From AAA044-D11 sp965268555 (GTDB taxonomy: Bacteria > Actinomycetota > Actinomycetes > Nanopelagicales > Nanopelagicaceae): DNA of 64,000 bases. Within the stretch, counting starts at the first letter, position 1. Each line of letters opens with the position of its first letter. The translations under genes were made by a program, and so were the position numbers. The notes below the pieces were generated by a model. That model saw only the letters and a program-made list of their open reading frames with translations. It searched no databases and was not told the DNA's origin. Location of the stretch: contig OZ254174.1 in assembly GCA_965268555.1 (NCBI GenBank), positions 1,240,001 through 1,304,000 of the forward strand, read 5' to 3'. This document shows positions 27,548 through 36,459 of this stretch, one piece after another.

Positions 27548-28021
27548 ATGCGCCACATTCTTAAATTACATCGCTCTCTTCTAGATCCACTTCCACCAAT
27601 TGCAAACGGTTTTGAAATTTCAACTTTTGTGCCATCACTTCAAAGAGATGAATGGCTTGCCCTAAATAATAAAATCTTTGAAAAGCATCCAGATCAAGGC
27701 AATTGGGTAATGGCCGACTTAGAGAACAGAATGAACGAGCCCTGGTTTGATCTCGACGGTTTCTTTATCGCAATGCAGAACCGAAAGATTGTCGGTTTTT
27801 GTTGGACCAAAATTCACCACGACTTCGTAAATCAAGATCCCATTGGTGAAATTTATGTAATTGGTGTTGACCCAGATAACAAGAAAATCGGCCTAGGCAA
27901 AGCCCTTGCCCTCACCGGCCTTGATTACATGGTTGAGAAATCTTTGAAACAAGCCATGCTTTACGTCGATGCCGATAACGGCCCAGCACTTGCGATGTAT
28001 CAAGGTTTAGGCTTTAACTAA
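27548..28021 (+). CDS. mshD: MshD-like GNAT acetyltransferase, shortened at both ends
   Basis: A 157-residue GNAT protein aligned with the C-terminal, catalytic domain of mycothiol synthase MshD, which acetylates Cys-GlcN-Ins. Seen: LDPLPP at the domain start, NNKIFEKHPDQGNW, GFCWTKIH, and the acetyl-CoA loop IGEIYVIGVDPDNKKIGLGKAL. Known MshD proteins are about twice this length with two GNAT domains. Here the N-terminal domain is absent and the protein stops right after YQGLGFN, so the last beta strand is missing. The next gene ends convergently at base 28022. It may be a minimal MshD or a truncated, weakened one. Confidence 0.8.
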   Translation: MRHILKLHRSLLDPLPPIANGFEISTFVPSLQRDEWLALNNKIFEKHPDQGNWVMADLENRMNEPWFDLDGFFIAMQNRKIVGFCWTKIHHDFVNQDPIGEIYVIGVDPDNKKIGLGKALALTGLDYMVEKSLKQAMLYVDADNGPALAMYQGLGFN

Positions 28022-30679
28022 CTACTTGTTGAACATACTCAGAATCAACTGCAAATTCTTTTCGCGTTGAATTCTAGTAGCCTCTTTTTTCGCCTCACGA
28101 GCCTTAATTGCTACTTCTTTGTTCTTCTTAAACTCTGCAACTAGAAGTTGAATCTCCTTGATTGAATTTTTCTTATCGGCAGGCAATAAAGCTAGAAAAT
28201 TAGAAAACTCTTTTAGCTCTGAATATTCAATTTCAGTAACACCGACTTTTTTTAGATCTATGAAAGAAATACTTTTGCCTTGATCTACAGAAATAATTCT
28301 AGAAATTGCACCAGCAATTTGCACCACTTTTTGAACCGTTGGTGCTTCAAATGTTTGAATTTCAAGTTCCGCTAACAGCTCAACAACTATTGGCAGGCTC
28401 TTATCTGTAACTCCAACTATTCCGGCAGACTTAAAATCTTCTACTTCAATCTTTCGAAAATTCTCTTTTAGACTTTCTAAAATTTTGCGCTCAGAACCCT
28501 CGCGTTTAGCAATCTCTTCAGGCGAAATTGGCTTCTTGATTGAACCGGAACCACTACTTGGAGGACCTGGGGGAATATCGGGAATAGGCGTTGAGTCTGA
28601 GTAGAAACCGGAACTGAGTAAGGCGATCAAATAAGGATTTCCACCATTTATGTATCTATTGTTACCCCACTTTGGTGCAATTAGATTCTTATTCAAGATG
28701 GAAATCATTGTGACTGTGTTCATGTTTACAATTAAAGAAAGGTAATTTAATGATGAATTAGGATTGATTTCCCATGCAGCAACCCCAAGGCCATTGTTAA
28801 CAACTGTTAAAGCATCCGTTTGTGTAGTGGTCTCTCGGGAAGTTACTGAAGCTGGTTGGTTTCTGTATCCGTAAAATCCGCCAACATGTTCACCAGTTCC
28901 TGTTGTAGACCCCATAGAAGTTGAGTTTTCTACTGGTGGATAAGTAGTACCTCCAACGCTTCCTCTTGAACTAAGCGCAGCAAAACTACCCACATAATCA
29001 ACCCCAGCTACGTTTCCACTGGCCATTGAATTAGTGATTGTGTTGTAGGCATCATCGGCTATGAAACCCCCAACATAATTTTCACCATTTACGTTTCCGG
29101 CAGAACTCGACTTCATAATAGTGGCGAAGTGTCCATAACCTATGAAGCCACCAACTGTTGCGTCGCCAGTTACATCTCCTGTCGAAGTTGAACTAGAAAT
29201 GTAACTTCCAGCTGCATACCCAATTAATCCACCAACTCGATTTGAATTCGCAAGAACATCGCCTGATGCATGTGTTCCTGAAATGGAATCACTATCACTT
29301 GTTCCAATTAAGCCACCGATGGCACTTATGCCATTCACATTTCCTGTTGCAATAGAATTTGTGATTGTTGAATTCACGGTATATCCAATAAGGCCGCCAA
29401 TTTCGCCGCTTCCAGTTACGACTCCAGTGGCAATTGAATTCGTTACAGAAGAATAAGAGCTGAAATTAACTCCAACAAGTCCTCCGATATCAACTCCCGA
29501 ATTCAAATTGGATTCCGAGACATCTCCCGTTGCCATTGAGTTTGAAATATCTCCATCATTTCTTCCAACAAGCCCTCCGACTGCATAATCTCCATTTACA
29601 TTTCCTTGCGCCATAGAATTAGAAATTAAGCCGTCTGAGGTTGACCAACCCACCAATCCACCGGCGGTTTGTGGCCCCGCAACAACTGCGCTTGACGCTG
29701 AACTTTCAATAGAACCACCTACGTTATAACCAACCAAGCCACCCGCGTTATAACTTATCGCTGTTGCCGAACCCGAGGATAAAGATTGTGAAACATTTCC
29801 AGAGTTGGTACCGGCAATACCCCCTACTGACCGATCGCCGAAAACTGTGCCATCAAATTTGGATCCAATAATAGTTGAGCTCTCATTGTTATCTCCAACA
29901 ATGCCCCCAATACTTCCATTTCCATTTACGGTCGCAGAGGAAGATGAATTTACTATCAATCCGCTATCTGTATTTAACCCAGCAATTCCACCAACAAGAT
30001 CATATCCTCGAACAGTTCCCTGTGATTTAGAATCTCTAATCATTCCTGCGTCATTTGTTCCGACTAAGCCACCAACAGAGCCCGGAGTGCCTTCTATGTA
30101 ATTTATAATTACATTTGCTTCAGAAAAAGCAATGCTAGTTTTGGAACTATACCCAACTAACCCACCAATATTACTGCCACCCGCATTTATTGTGCCGGTC
30201 ACTTTAACCCGGTAAATTTCACTATTATCTACCGAGTAATCAGAATGATTCGCGGTTGCCGCCAGAATTCCAGCAGATCCAATTATAGATATTCCATCTG
30301 AATCTGTATTTAGAGTTAAATTGCTAACAGTTGCCTGATCTAGATTTCCAAAAAGTGGGGTATTAAGCTCCGAAATCGAAAAATTATTTCCGTTTAACGT
30401 TCCTGAAAAAGTTGTAAACACTGAGCTGGGAATACCATCGTCATCTACGATCAAACTTATATTCTCAATGGAAGACGACAAGAAATAATCACCAGAAGAG
30501 TCGAATTCGGAAGTTTTTGTAATACTCGCCAAATCAATAGCCGCACTCGCCGAAGATGAAAGCACGAAACAAAGCACAAGTGCCCCGGAAACTGGGGCCA
30601 AAACACGACGCCTAAATAATGCTTTGGTGTTGCCGGCGCACGGATAGGAAAATTTCACATGGGAATAGTAAATGTACAT
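28022..30679 (-). CDS. Large secreted GLUG-repeat surface protein
   Basis: An 885-residue exported protein. A signal peptide (RRRVLAPVSGALVLCF...SASA) ends near residue 46. About 16 GLUG-type repeats follow, each with a core like VGGLVGYN, IGGLIGYT or VGGFIGYG every 20-30 residues, as in beta-helix adhesins. A Pro-Gly-Ser linker then leads to a charged, coiled-coil-rich C-terminus (residues about 710-885). No LPXTG or membrane anchor is seen. Role is probably adhesion or surface coating. It abuts the truncated mshD tail to tail. Confidence 0.8.
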   Translation of the reverse strand: MYIYYSHVKFSYPCAGNTKALFRRRVLAPVSGALVLCFVLSSSASAAIDLASITKTSEFDSSGDYFLSSSIENISLIVDDDGIPSSVFTTFSGTLNGNNFSISELNTPLFGNLDQATVSNLTLNTDSDGISIIGSAGILAATANHSDYSVDNSEIYRVKVTGTINAGGSNIGGLVGYSSKTSIAFSEANVIINYIEGTPGSVGGLVGTNDAGMIRDSKSQGTVRGYDLVGGIAGLNTDSGLIVNSSSSATVNGNGSIGGIVGDNNESSTIIGSKFDGTVFGDRSVGGIAGTNSGNVSQSLSSGSATAISYNAGGLVGYNVGGSIESSASSAVVAGPQTAGGLVGWSTSDGLISNSMAQGNVNGDYAVGGLVGRNDGDISNSMATGDVSESNLNSGVDIGGLVGVNFSSYSSVTNSIATGVVTGSGEIGGLIGYTVNSTITNSIATGNVNGISAIGGLIGTSDSDSISGTHASGDVLANSNRVGGLIGYAAGSYISSSTSTGDVTGDATVGGFIGYGHFATIMKSSSAGNVNGENYVGGFIADDAYNTITNSMASGNVAGVDYVGSFAALSSRGSVGGTTYPPVENSTSMGSTTGTGEHVGGFYGYRNQPASVTSRETTTQTDALTVVNNGLGVAAWEINPNSSLNYLSLIVNMNTVTMISILNKNLIAPKWGNNRYINGGNPYLIALLSSGFYSDSTPIPDIPPGPPSSGSGSIKKPISPEEIAKREGSERKILESLKENFRKIEVEDFKSAGIVGVTDKSLPIVVELLAELEIQTFEAPTVQKVVQIAGAISRIISVDQGKSISFIDLKKVGVTEIEYSELKEFSNFLALLPADKKNSIKEIQLLVAEFKKNKEVAIKAREAKKEATRIQREKNLQLILSMFNK

Positions 30680-30739
30680 GCATTTTAGTTCGACTTGAAG
30701 TGCCCATTATTTGGGGTGAAATCCTGAGAATAATCTGAA

Positions 30740-32098
30740 CTATATTGAAACTAACTCCGCACACATTTTTCTAAACGCAACAGTATGCGCATCAACATCG
30801 GCATCAGAAGTCTCTGGTGACATCAAGGCCATATTGTGAAATGGCGTAATTAAGAAGCCATCGTTCAACATCCGAAGGTGGATGTATTGCTCTAATTCGA
30901 AGTCGCCGGCGTCGGCCGCTTCTTTGCCTGTCTTTGGTGCGGTCGCTTGGAATAAATATTCACCGCGCGCCCCAAGTCTTGAGCAATACCAAGGTAGATC
31001 AAATTCTTTAATTGCGGCATCAACACCATCAGACCATTTAGTTCCAAGTGCAACCATCTTTTCAAATGCTTGTGGTGTTAAAACTTTAGTTAAAGTAGCA
31101 CGCATTGCAGCAAGGCTCATTGAATTTCCGGCCAAGGTAGAACCGATTCCACCGGTATCGATTATTTCGCGAGAAGTCTTCTCTTTAATTCGCGCCGCAA
31201 CTTCGGCAGTCATTCCAAATGTTCCAGTTGGAATTCCACCAGCAATTGCCTTACCAATCGTCAAAATATCTGGCTTCAAGTTATAAAGCGCAGTCATTCC
31301 ACCTGCACCAACAGAAATAGTGTGGGTCTCATCGATAATCCAGATCGCACCATATTTCTTTGCTAAATCGCCAACCACTTTTAAATAGCCATCTTCTGGC
31401 AGAACGATTCCGATATTTGTCATCGCTGGTTCCATCAAGATTGCTGCGACATCGCCCTTTGCAAGCGCTGCTTCCATTCCTGCTAAATCATTAAATTCAA
31501 CTACCCGAGTTGTTTGATCTAAATCAACTGGCGCACCCAAATTACCTTCGCGCTTTATTGTGTTTCCATTCGCATCCAGAGTTGCAAAAGTTTCATCAAC
31601 GCTGCCGTGGTAACACTTATCAATCACAATTATCTTTGACTTACCAGTTATCAATCTGCAATAACGAATTGAATGTCGATTTGCATCAGTTGCAGTCACC
31701 GTGAATTGCCAGAGTGGCAGACCGAAGCGGGCCGCAAGTTCTTGTGAAACAATTACTGCATCCTCGGTTGGGAGCATTGATGTGAAACCATGTTTCATCT
31801 GTTCGGTTATCGCGGCGACAGTTGCGGCCGGCGAATGTCCGGTCATGGATCCGGTATCGCCCAAACAAAAATCAATATATTTATTGCCATCAACATCGGT
31901 GAAATGTGAACCTGCTGCACTTTCAACGAAGATCGGATAAGCCCCCGGCCATTTAGCCATCCACGACATCGGAACCCCACCTGGCATTACACCTTTTGCT
32001 TTTTCAAATAACGCACCAGATTTTGGATGTAGCTCCAAAAATCGCTTCTCTTCAATTGCATTTAGCGATTTCAAATGTTCGCGATTTATGTACTTCAT
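30740..32098 (-). CDS. Class III aminotransferase (glutamate-1-semialdehyde aminomutase-like)
   Basis: A 452-residue PLP enzyme of fold type I, class III. The PLP-contacting Asp256 (AIWIIDETHT) and the Schiff-base Lys283 (TIGKAIAGGIPTG) are in place. It looks like glutamate-1-semialdehyde aminomutase but differs enough (MPTEDAV-type segment, C-terminal LSPETSDADVDAH) to be a transaminase of other amines. ATG 32098 with AAGGA is preferred; a longer frame begins at 32143. Neighbours are sugar enzymes, so the substrate could be an amino-sugar or amino-acid derivative. Confidence 0.82.
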   Translation of the reverse strand: MKYINREHLKSLNAIEEKRFLELHPKSGALFEKAKGVMPGGVPMSWMAKWPGAYPIFVESAAGSHFTDVDGNKYIDFCLGDTGSMTGHSPAATVAAITEQMKHGFTSMLPTEDAVIVSQELAARFGLPLWQFTVTATDANRHSIRYCRLITGKSKIIVIDKCYHGSVDETFATLDANGNTIKREGNLGAPVDLDQTTRVVEFNDLAGMEAALAKGDVAAILMEPAMTNIGIVLPEDGYLKVVGDLAKKYGAIWIIDETHTISVGAGGMTALYNLKPDILTIGKAIAGGIPTGTFGMTAEVAARIKEKTSREIIDTGGIGSTLAGNSMSLAAMRATLTKVLTPQAFEKMVALGTKWSDGVDAAIKEFDLPWYCSRLGARGEYLFQATAPKTGKEAADAGDFELEQYIHLRMLNDGFLITPFHNMALMSPETSDADVDAHTVAFRKMCAELVSI

Positions 32099-32165
32099 AA
32101 TTCCTTCTTCATTGCGTACTTCTAACTGGCGAAACCATAACACTAAACACTGTTACTCAAAGTGA

Positions 32166-32933
32166 TTAATCCTCTGAGAAAGTGAACAAGGCTTCTAAAT
32201 AATGATCGCCAGCAATTCCTAAGTTGGCTGCATCAGGTGGCGCAGTCTCGGGTTCAATACAAACGCCCTCGGTATCTTCGGTATAGACAACCCAATATGG
32301 CGCATCAGATTCAATATCCAAACGCGCGGCGCCTTCCCAAACAACTGATGGCGTTCCAATTACTTCGGTGAACGCATCGTCCCAAGGCTCGGGCTTTGGC
32401 TTAATTAATTTTCCAGTTGGAAGTCCATCTTCTTCGCTGCGTTCAAACATCTTCGCTGCGTTGAAATTAACTACTGCTTCCCCACCCCGTGCTAATTCGC
32501 GTGGAAACCATGGATGAAAACCAAGCCAGGCCGGCATTTCACAACCATTAGCTTCGTATTCCAAAATCCAACGAACTGCATCATCTAAAACTTCAATAGT
32601 TTGAGTAACAACGGCGTTGTTATAAGGCGCTGGCAATTCCAAACGAGCACGACCAGAACCGGTCTCTTCCCATGATGAAACAAAACCGTATCCATGAATC
32701 GCATGTGGTGGCAGCCAATTTGTTGGCAAAGTATGTTCAACGCCAGATGCATCTTTCATCAGACCATCTCGAACACGTCCCGCCCAAGGCGACATTGAAT
32801 ACCAGCCCCATGAAAGCGGTGTTCCGCGAAAGGGAACAACGAATTGCAAATCTCGCCATTGCAGAGATGCGATGCGTGCACCTTGATCTAAATCAATTCC
32901 GACAGATATTTCTGTGCCATCTATATGTTGCAT
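32166..32933 (-). CDS. Aldose 1-epimerase-like protein
   Basis: A 255-residue galactose-mutarotase-fold protein. PPHAIHGYGF carries the conserved His-Gly region, LGFHPWFPREL contains the catalytic His, and CIEPETAPPDA near the C-terminus contains the catalytic Glu. It should interconvert alpha and beta anomers of a hexose or hexose phosphate in the cytoplasm. It lies 2 nt downstream of the PfkB kinase gene and is likely co-transcribed with it. Confidence 0.85.
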   Translation of the reverse strand: MQHIDGTEISVGIDLDQGARIASLQWRDLQFVVPFRGTPLSWGWYSMSPWAGRVRDGLMKDASGVEHTLPTNWLPPHAIHGYGFVSSWEETGSGRARLELPAPYNNAVVTQTIEVLDDAVRWILEYEANGCEMPAWLGFHPWFPRELARGGEAVVNFNAAKMFERSEEDGLPTGKLIKPKPEPWDDAFTEVIGTPSVVWEGAARLDIESDAPYWVVYTEDTEGVCIEPETAPPDAANLGIAGDHYLEALFTFSED

Positions 32934-32935
32934 TT

Positions 32936-33844
32936 TTATCCTTCGATTTCTGCGCGAGTTGGTGGATTTGCACCTGCGCGCGAACAGGTTATTGATGCTG
33001 CTTTTGCTGCGCGTGTTAATACTTCGCGCAAAACTTCGCCATGCAAAGTTGAAAGTCCACGTTCCACAATTGCTTCGACAACTACTGCGCCAACCGTGTC
33101 ACCGGCCCCGACAGTGTCAGCAACTTCTACCTTCACACCCGGAACAGTTACTGATCCCTGCGATGTGATTCCGATAAGGCCATAACTTCCCTTTGTAATA
33201 ATTACCAAATCTGCACCTTCTCCAAGCCATTGCGCCGCAACATCTAATTGATCCCGGTCGGGATACAACCAAGCCAAATCATCTTCACTAACTTTTATAA
33301 CTGCTGAAATCGCGGTCCATCTTGCAACTGCGGCCTGATATTTTGCACGATCACTTACAACTGAAGAACGAATATTTGGATCGAAAACTATCGGCGCAAC
33401 CTGCGCTACTTTCGTTGCCCATTCCAACAAGATAGTTGCGGCTGGCTCAACAATTGTTGCAAGTGTTCCAATCTGCAATACCGCCGGCTTTATTTCGAGC
33501 GGATCCGGCAACCAATCGTGTGAGAAATCAAAGGTTGCTGATCCATCAATTGTGAAAACGTACGAAGCGACTCCGGCGGCATCGAGTGAAACATCCGCGG
33601 TGCAAGTTGGTTTATCAGTGAAGTGCGCATATTTTAAATTCACACCATCATATAAAAGTTCAGCCTTAGCTTTTGCGCCATATGCATCAGTTGAAATGCC
33701 ATCAATAAAATAAGAATCAAAACCAAGCAGCGCTAAAGCTTTCGCAGTATTTGCTGGTCCGCCGCCCACGATTGCAACTTTTTTCTCACCGCGGGGGATT
33801 AAATCAATTAATACCTCACCGCAAACCCAGATCTCTTTGCTCAA
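32936..33844 (-). CDS. PfkB-family carbohydrate kinase (fructokinase-like)
   Basis: A 302-residue ribokinase-fold kinase. The N-terminal substrate region is GEVLIDLIP and GGGPANTAKALALLG. The anion hole and catalytic Asp are in ADTVGAGDTVGA (PfkB signature 2). It phosphorylates a sugar, probably fructose, using ATP; specificity is inferred. It overlaps the end of the upstream heme-degrading-type gene by 4 nt and is followed by the aldose epimerase gene. Confidence 0.87.
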   Translation of the reverse strand: MSKEIWVCGEVLIDLIPRGEKKVAIVGGGPANTAKALALLGFDSYFIDGISTDAYGAKAKAELLYDGVNLKYAHFTDKPTCTADVSLDAAGVASYVFTIDGSATFDFSHDWLPDPLEIKPAVLQIGTLATIVEPAATILLEWATKVAQVAPIVFDPNIRSSVVSDRAKYQAAVARWTAISAVIKVSEDDLAWLYPDRDQLDVAAQWLGEGADLVIITKGSYGLIGITSQGSVTVPGVKVEVADTVGAGDTVGAVVVEAIVERGLSTLHGEVLREVLTRAAKAASITCSRAGANPPTRAEIEG

Positions 33845-34353
33845 CTATTCTCACCTTTGCGCGCGAGATATTCAGTCAAAACTTCAACGCCTAGCAAGTG
33901 ATCTTGAATTTGTGGTAATCCACTTACTAATAAAATTCCGACTAGACCTTTACCGACAACATTTATCGGCAACCCCCCGCCATGAATTGCATATTGCTCT
34001 TCCTCAACTCCGTGCTTTGCAAACCAATCGGTATTTGTCTCTTCAGCTAAAACTCTTTCGTGAATCGATGAGTGCCCAGTCAATAAAACAACTCGCGCTT
34101 TGCGACCCATCCACCAATCATTTTCGGCGTTTGTACCCGGAAGTGATGCGTGAAAAACGGTCCATTCACCAATTCGAACTTCAATCGCTGCTTTTAATTC
34201 GCGCGCACTTGCAAGTTCAAATGCAATCTGTCCGATTTCAAGTGCGGCGGCGATATCAAATGCGGGAAGCACCAACATCTCTTCTTCAGTTTTTAAACCA
34301 GCGCTTGTGAATCCACCAGTCGTTCCATTTATCTTGTCATCGCCATCAGCCAT
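33841..34353 (-). CDS. Heme-degrading-domain protein (UPF0303/GlcG-like)
   Basis: A 170-residue protein of the GlcG/HbpS superfamily, UPF0303 branch: LELASARELKAA-like FELASARELKAAIEV, DWWMGRKARVVLLTGHSS, and YAIHGGGLPINVVGKGLVGILLVSGLP. HbpS-like members bind heme or small molecules; the UPF0303 branch has no confirmed reaction. It overlaps apbE by 8 nt at its start and the PfkB kinase by 4 nt at its end, so all three are coupled. Confidence 0.82.
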   Translation of the reverse strand: MADGDDKINGTTGGFTSAGLKTEEEMLVLPAFDIAAALEIGQIAFELASARELKAAIEVRIGEWTVFHASLPGTNAENDWWMGRKARVVLLTGHSSIHERVLAEETNTDWFAKHGVEEEQYAIHGGGLPINVVGKGLVGILLVSGLPQIQDHLLGVEVLTEYLARKGENS

Positions 34354-35098
34354 GCCCGAAGCCTACCGACCACGCAACCTCGTCATGTCTATCGATAACC
34401 CATGCGCAATATTCGGCTAATTCGCCCTTAGAAAACCAAACCGCCCCATCTCGCCCCGACACAACCAACGCCGTAGCCAACGCATCGGCCAAGCCGCCAT
34501 CTGGCCCTATCACGGTTGCGCTTCTGGCACCGATTGCAATCAAGCCAGTGTGGGGATCTCGGATATGTGCACCACGTTCATAAGTTCCAGATGTCGCAAT
34601 CGCGCCACCATTAAGTTCAAAAACTTTCAAAATAACTTTCGCATCCTCGGGCGATCTAATTCCAATTTTATGTGGCCCGCCAAATAACGAGAGATCCCCA
34701 GCGCCATTTACTTGAATAAACGTGGCCCCGTGATCGTGCAAAATCGCAATCGCTTTATCCGATGCCCAACCCTTTATATATCCCGAAGGATCAAAGCCAC
34801 CCTCAACGCACCACGGATCAAACGAGCCATCTGTAATTTCCTTCGCCCGCAGGCACAAATCCCAAACTTCTTGCAAATCTTTTGAACAATCACTTATTTT
34901 TATCTCGCCACGGCGAAGCCTTGAAACTTCGGATCCATCTATATAAGTTGAAAATACCGCGTCAACTTCACGAAAATATTCCGTGCACTTATCAATTCCG
35001 GCTTCTAGCGCACTTTTATCTGGGCCATCGCATTCGATAAATAAAATAGTTCCCCAAACCGGGATCTCACGCATTACCTTCATAACTTCTGCGGCCAT
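34346..35098 (-). CDS. apbE: ApbE-like FAD:protein FMN transferase
   Basis: A 250-residue flavin transferase. ApbE splits FAD and attaches FMN through a phosphoester to a Thr in an S/D-G-A-T/S-x-T motif of partner proteins. Visible are FDPSGYIKGWASDKA, VNGAGDLSLFG, GAIATSGTYERGAHIRDP and the metal-binding GGLADALATAL. It has no signal peptide. The probable partner is the FMN-binding protein at 35842-36429, which has the target motif. A HEPN-MNT pair lies between them. Confidence 0.87.
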   Translation of the reverse strand: MAAEVMKVMREIPVWGTILFIECDGPDKSALEAGIDKCTEYFREVDAVFSTYIDGSEVSRLRRGEIKISDCSKDLQEVWDLCLRAKEITDGSFDPWCVEGGFDPSGYIKGWASDKAIAILHDHGATFIQVNGAGDLSLFGGPHKIGIRSPEDAKVILKVFELNGGAIATSGTYERGAHIRDPHTGLIAIGARSATVIGPDGGLADALATALVVSGRDGAVWFSKGELAEYCAWVIDRHDEVAWSVGFGHG

Positions 35099-35141
35099 GC
35101 CCTTACCTTAAATCAAAACCTCAAATAATCAGAGGCTGTAT

Positions 35142-35474
35142 TTAGTTTTTTACCTCAATTGCAAGCGTTGAAATCAAAATCGGAACATCTTTGGAAACGG
35201 TTTGCCAAAGAATTTCTGAATCAATTCGCCCATAAACATGAGCAAGTATCTGCCTCATGCCAATGACTCCTTTCCAATTAATTTCTAGGAATTTGCCTTT
35301 GGCTTCAATTGATAAATGACTAGCCGCTTCACCAATAAGCTCTGTTAAACGTTCAATTGATCGGCCTGAGCCGCAAAATCTTAGGAATTCTCGACGGCCC
35401 AAATCTACATAGATTGCAAGTTCTTCCCCAAAATTCAGGATATCTACAATTCGTTCCTCATCATCGAAACTCAA
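35142..35474 (-). CDS. hepT: HepT-like HEPN RNase toxin (DUF86)
   Basis: A 110-residue HEPN protein. The RNase motif R-x4-H-x-Y is present as R74-QILA-H79-V-Y81. Such toxins cleave tRNA or mRNA and are silenced when the MntA partner adds AMP to the Tyr. Translation probably starts at TTG 35474, which overlaps the mntA stop as TTGA, so the two are coupled. Complete active-site residues suggest a functional toxin. Confidence 0.85.
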   Translation of the reverse strand: MSFDDEERIVDILNFGEELAIYVDLGRREFLRFCGSGRSIERLTELIGEAASHLSIEAKGKFLEINWKGVIGMRQILAHVYGRIDSEILWQTVSKDVPILISTLAIEVKN

Positions 35475-35761
35475 ATACTTATCGCGTCTTGCATAATATT
35501 TGAATCGCTAGTCCTCAGTGCCCCTCGGCTCAACAAATCAATTTCGGAATTAAGTAGCTCGCTCAAATCAATGCGAAGTGCGGCTTGATCAAATAGTGAA
35601 GCGCCGGGTTCAAAATCTACAAGAAAATCAATATCGCTTTCTGGGTTCTCGCTCATGCGGGCGACACTTCCAAATACTGCAACGTTAAATGCTTTATGTT
35701 TCTTAGCTAATTCAATTATGGTAACTCGTTCCACCTTGAGTTCATCGAGTTTGTTTTTCAT
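35471..35761 (-). CDS. mntA: MntA-like minimal nucleotidyltransferase antitoxin
   Basis: A 96-residue MNT-fold protein. The GSx10DxD motif reads G31-S32 ... D43-I-D45 (FGSVARMSENPESDIDF). It should AMPylate and neutralise the adjacent HEPN toxin. Antitoxin first, toxin second with a 4-nt overlap is the usual order for HEPN-MNT modules. The pair separates the FMN-binding protein and ApbE genes. Confidence 0.87.
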   Translation of the reverse strand: MKNKLDELKVERVTIIELAKKHKAFNVAVFGSVARMSENPESDIDFLVDFEPGASLFDQAALRIDLSELLNSEIDLLSRGALRTSDSNIMQDAISI

Positions 35762-35841
35762 GGCGCAACCATACTGTGTAACAAAGTTACAAAACTAAGA
35801 AATTAGGAAATGTGGAAAAGTATTAAAACTACTTTCCGTTA

Positions 35842-36429
35842 CTAAAGACCAGCCTTCTTAAGTGCTGATTGCAAAGATTGATACCAACCATTTGATGTGT
35901 ATGAAGCGCCACCAACACCAGAGATTTGATCTGATTGCGCGGCCAAAGTTTCCTGAACTAAATATGGAATTGCTTGCGAGGAAATACTCCGCGATCGTGA
36001 ATCCCCACTTGGTGACTGCAACGCAGATGCCGCAACAATTTTTCCATCCTTAACAACAATTCGTACCTGCACTGGACCCCATCTGGTGGATGCAGTATTT
36101 CCATCAAATGTTCCGGTAATTCCACCAGATTGCACTGGTGCTTGAGTCTGTGTTGGTTGTGGCGCCGCACTCTGTGTTTTTGTTGGTGTCGCTTTTTTAG
36201 TTGGTGTCGCTTTTTTAGTTGGCGAAGAAGCATTAGTTGGCGCACTTGCAGCCTTTGTTGGCGCAGCCTTCGTAGCCGCAGGCGCAGGCGCCGCAGAAGT
36301 ACTCGCAGCTTTGCCCGGCAGCGCAGCTAATCCACTTGACCCTGATGTTCCAAATTGCGGCGGTGTAATCGCGAATACCGCACCAAGCCCACCAAGTGTT
36401 CCAACACCAATTAATAATCCGCGCTTCAT
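35842..36429 (-). CDS. Exported FMN-binding protein with Ala/Thr/Pro linker
   Basis: A 195-residue protein. An N-terminal helix (residues 5-21) exports or anchors it. A low-complexity linker rich in Ala, Thr, Pro and Lys (residues 38-100) includes an 18-bp DNA repeat coding for KKATPT. The FMN-binding domain is at 103-193. The covalent flavin target is GGASYT with Thr178. Together with ApbE and the ferric-reductase-like protein it would carry electrons to the outer face of the membrane. Confidence 0.85.
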   Translation of the reverse strand: MKRGLLIGVGTLGGLGAVFAITPPQFGTSGSSGLAALPGKAASTSAAPAPAATKAAPTKAASAPTNASSPTKKATPTKKATPTKTQSAAPQPTQTQAPVQSGGITGTFDGNTASTRWGPVQVRIVVKDGKIVAASALQSPSGDSRSRSISSQAIPYLVQETLAAQSDQISGVGGASYTSNGWYQSLQSALKKAGL

Positions 36430-36459
36430 CCCTCGCCCCTAATCGCTTCGCTAATCAAT

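Noticed and set aside
28800..30200. Tandem DNA repeats or a CRISPR array in the GLUG gene
   Set aside because: The periodicity is at protein level (VGGLVGYN-like cores); the DNA repeats are degenerate and unevenly spaced.
36180..36235. Two tandem copies of an 18-bp repeat
   Set aside because: They encode the Lys-Ala-Thr-Pro linker of the FMN-binding protein and are ordinary low-complexity coding sequence.
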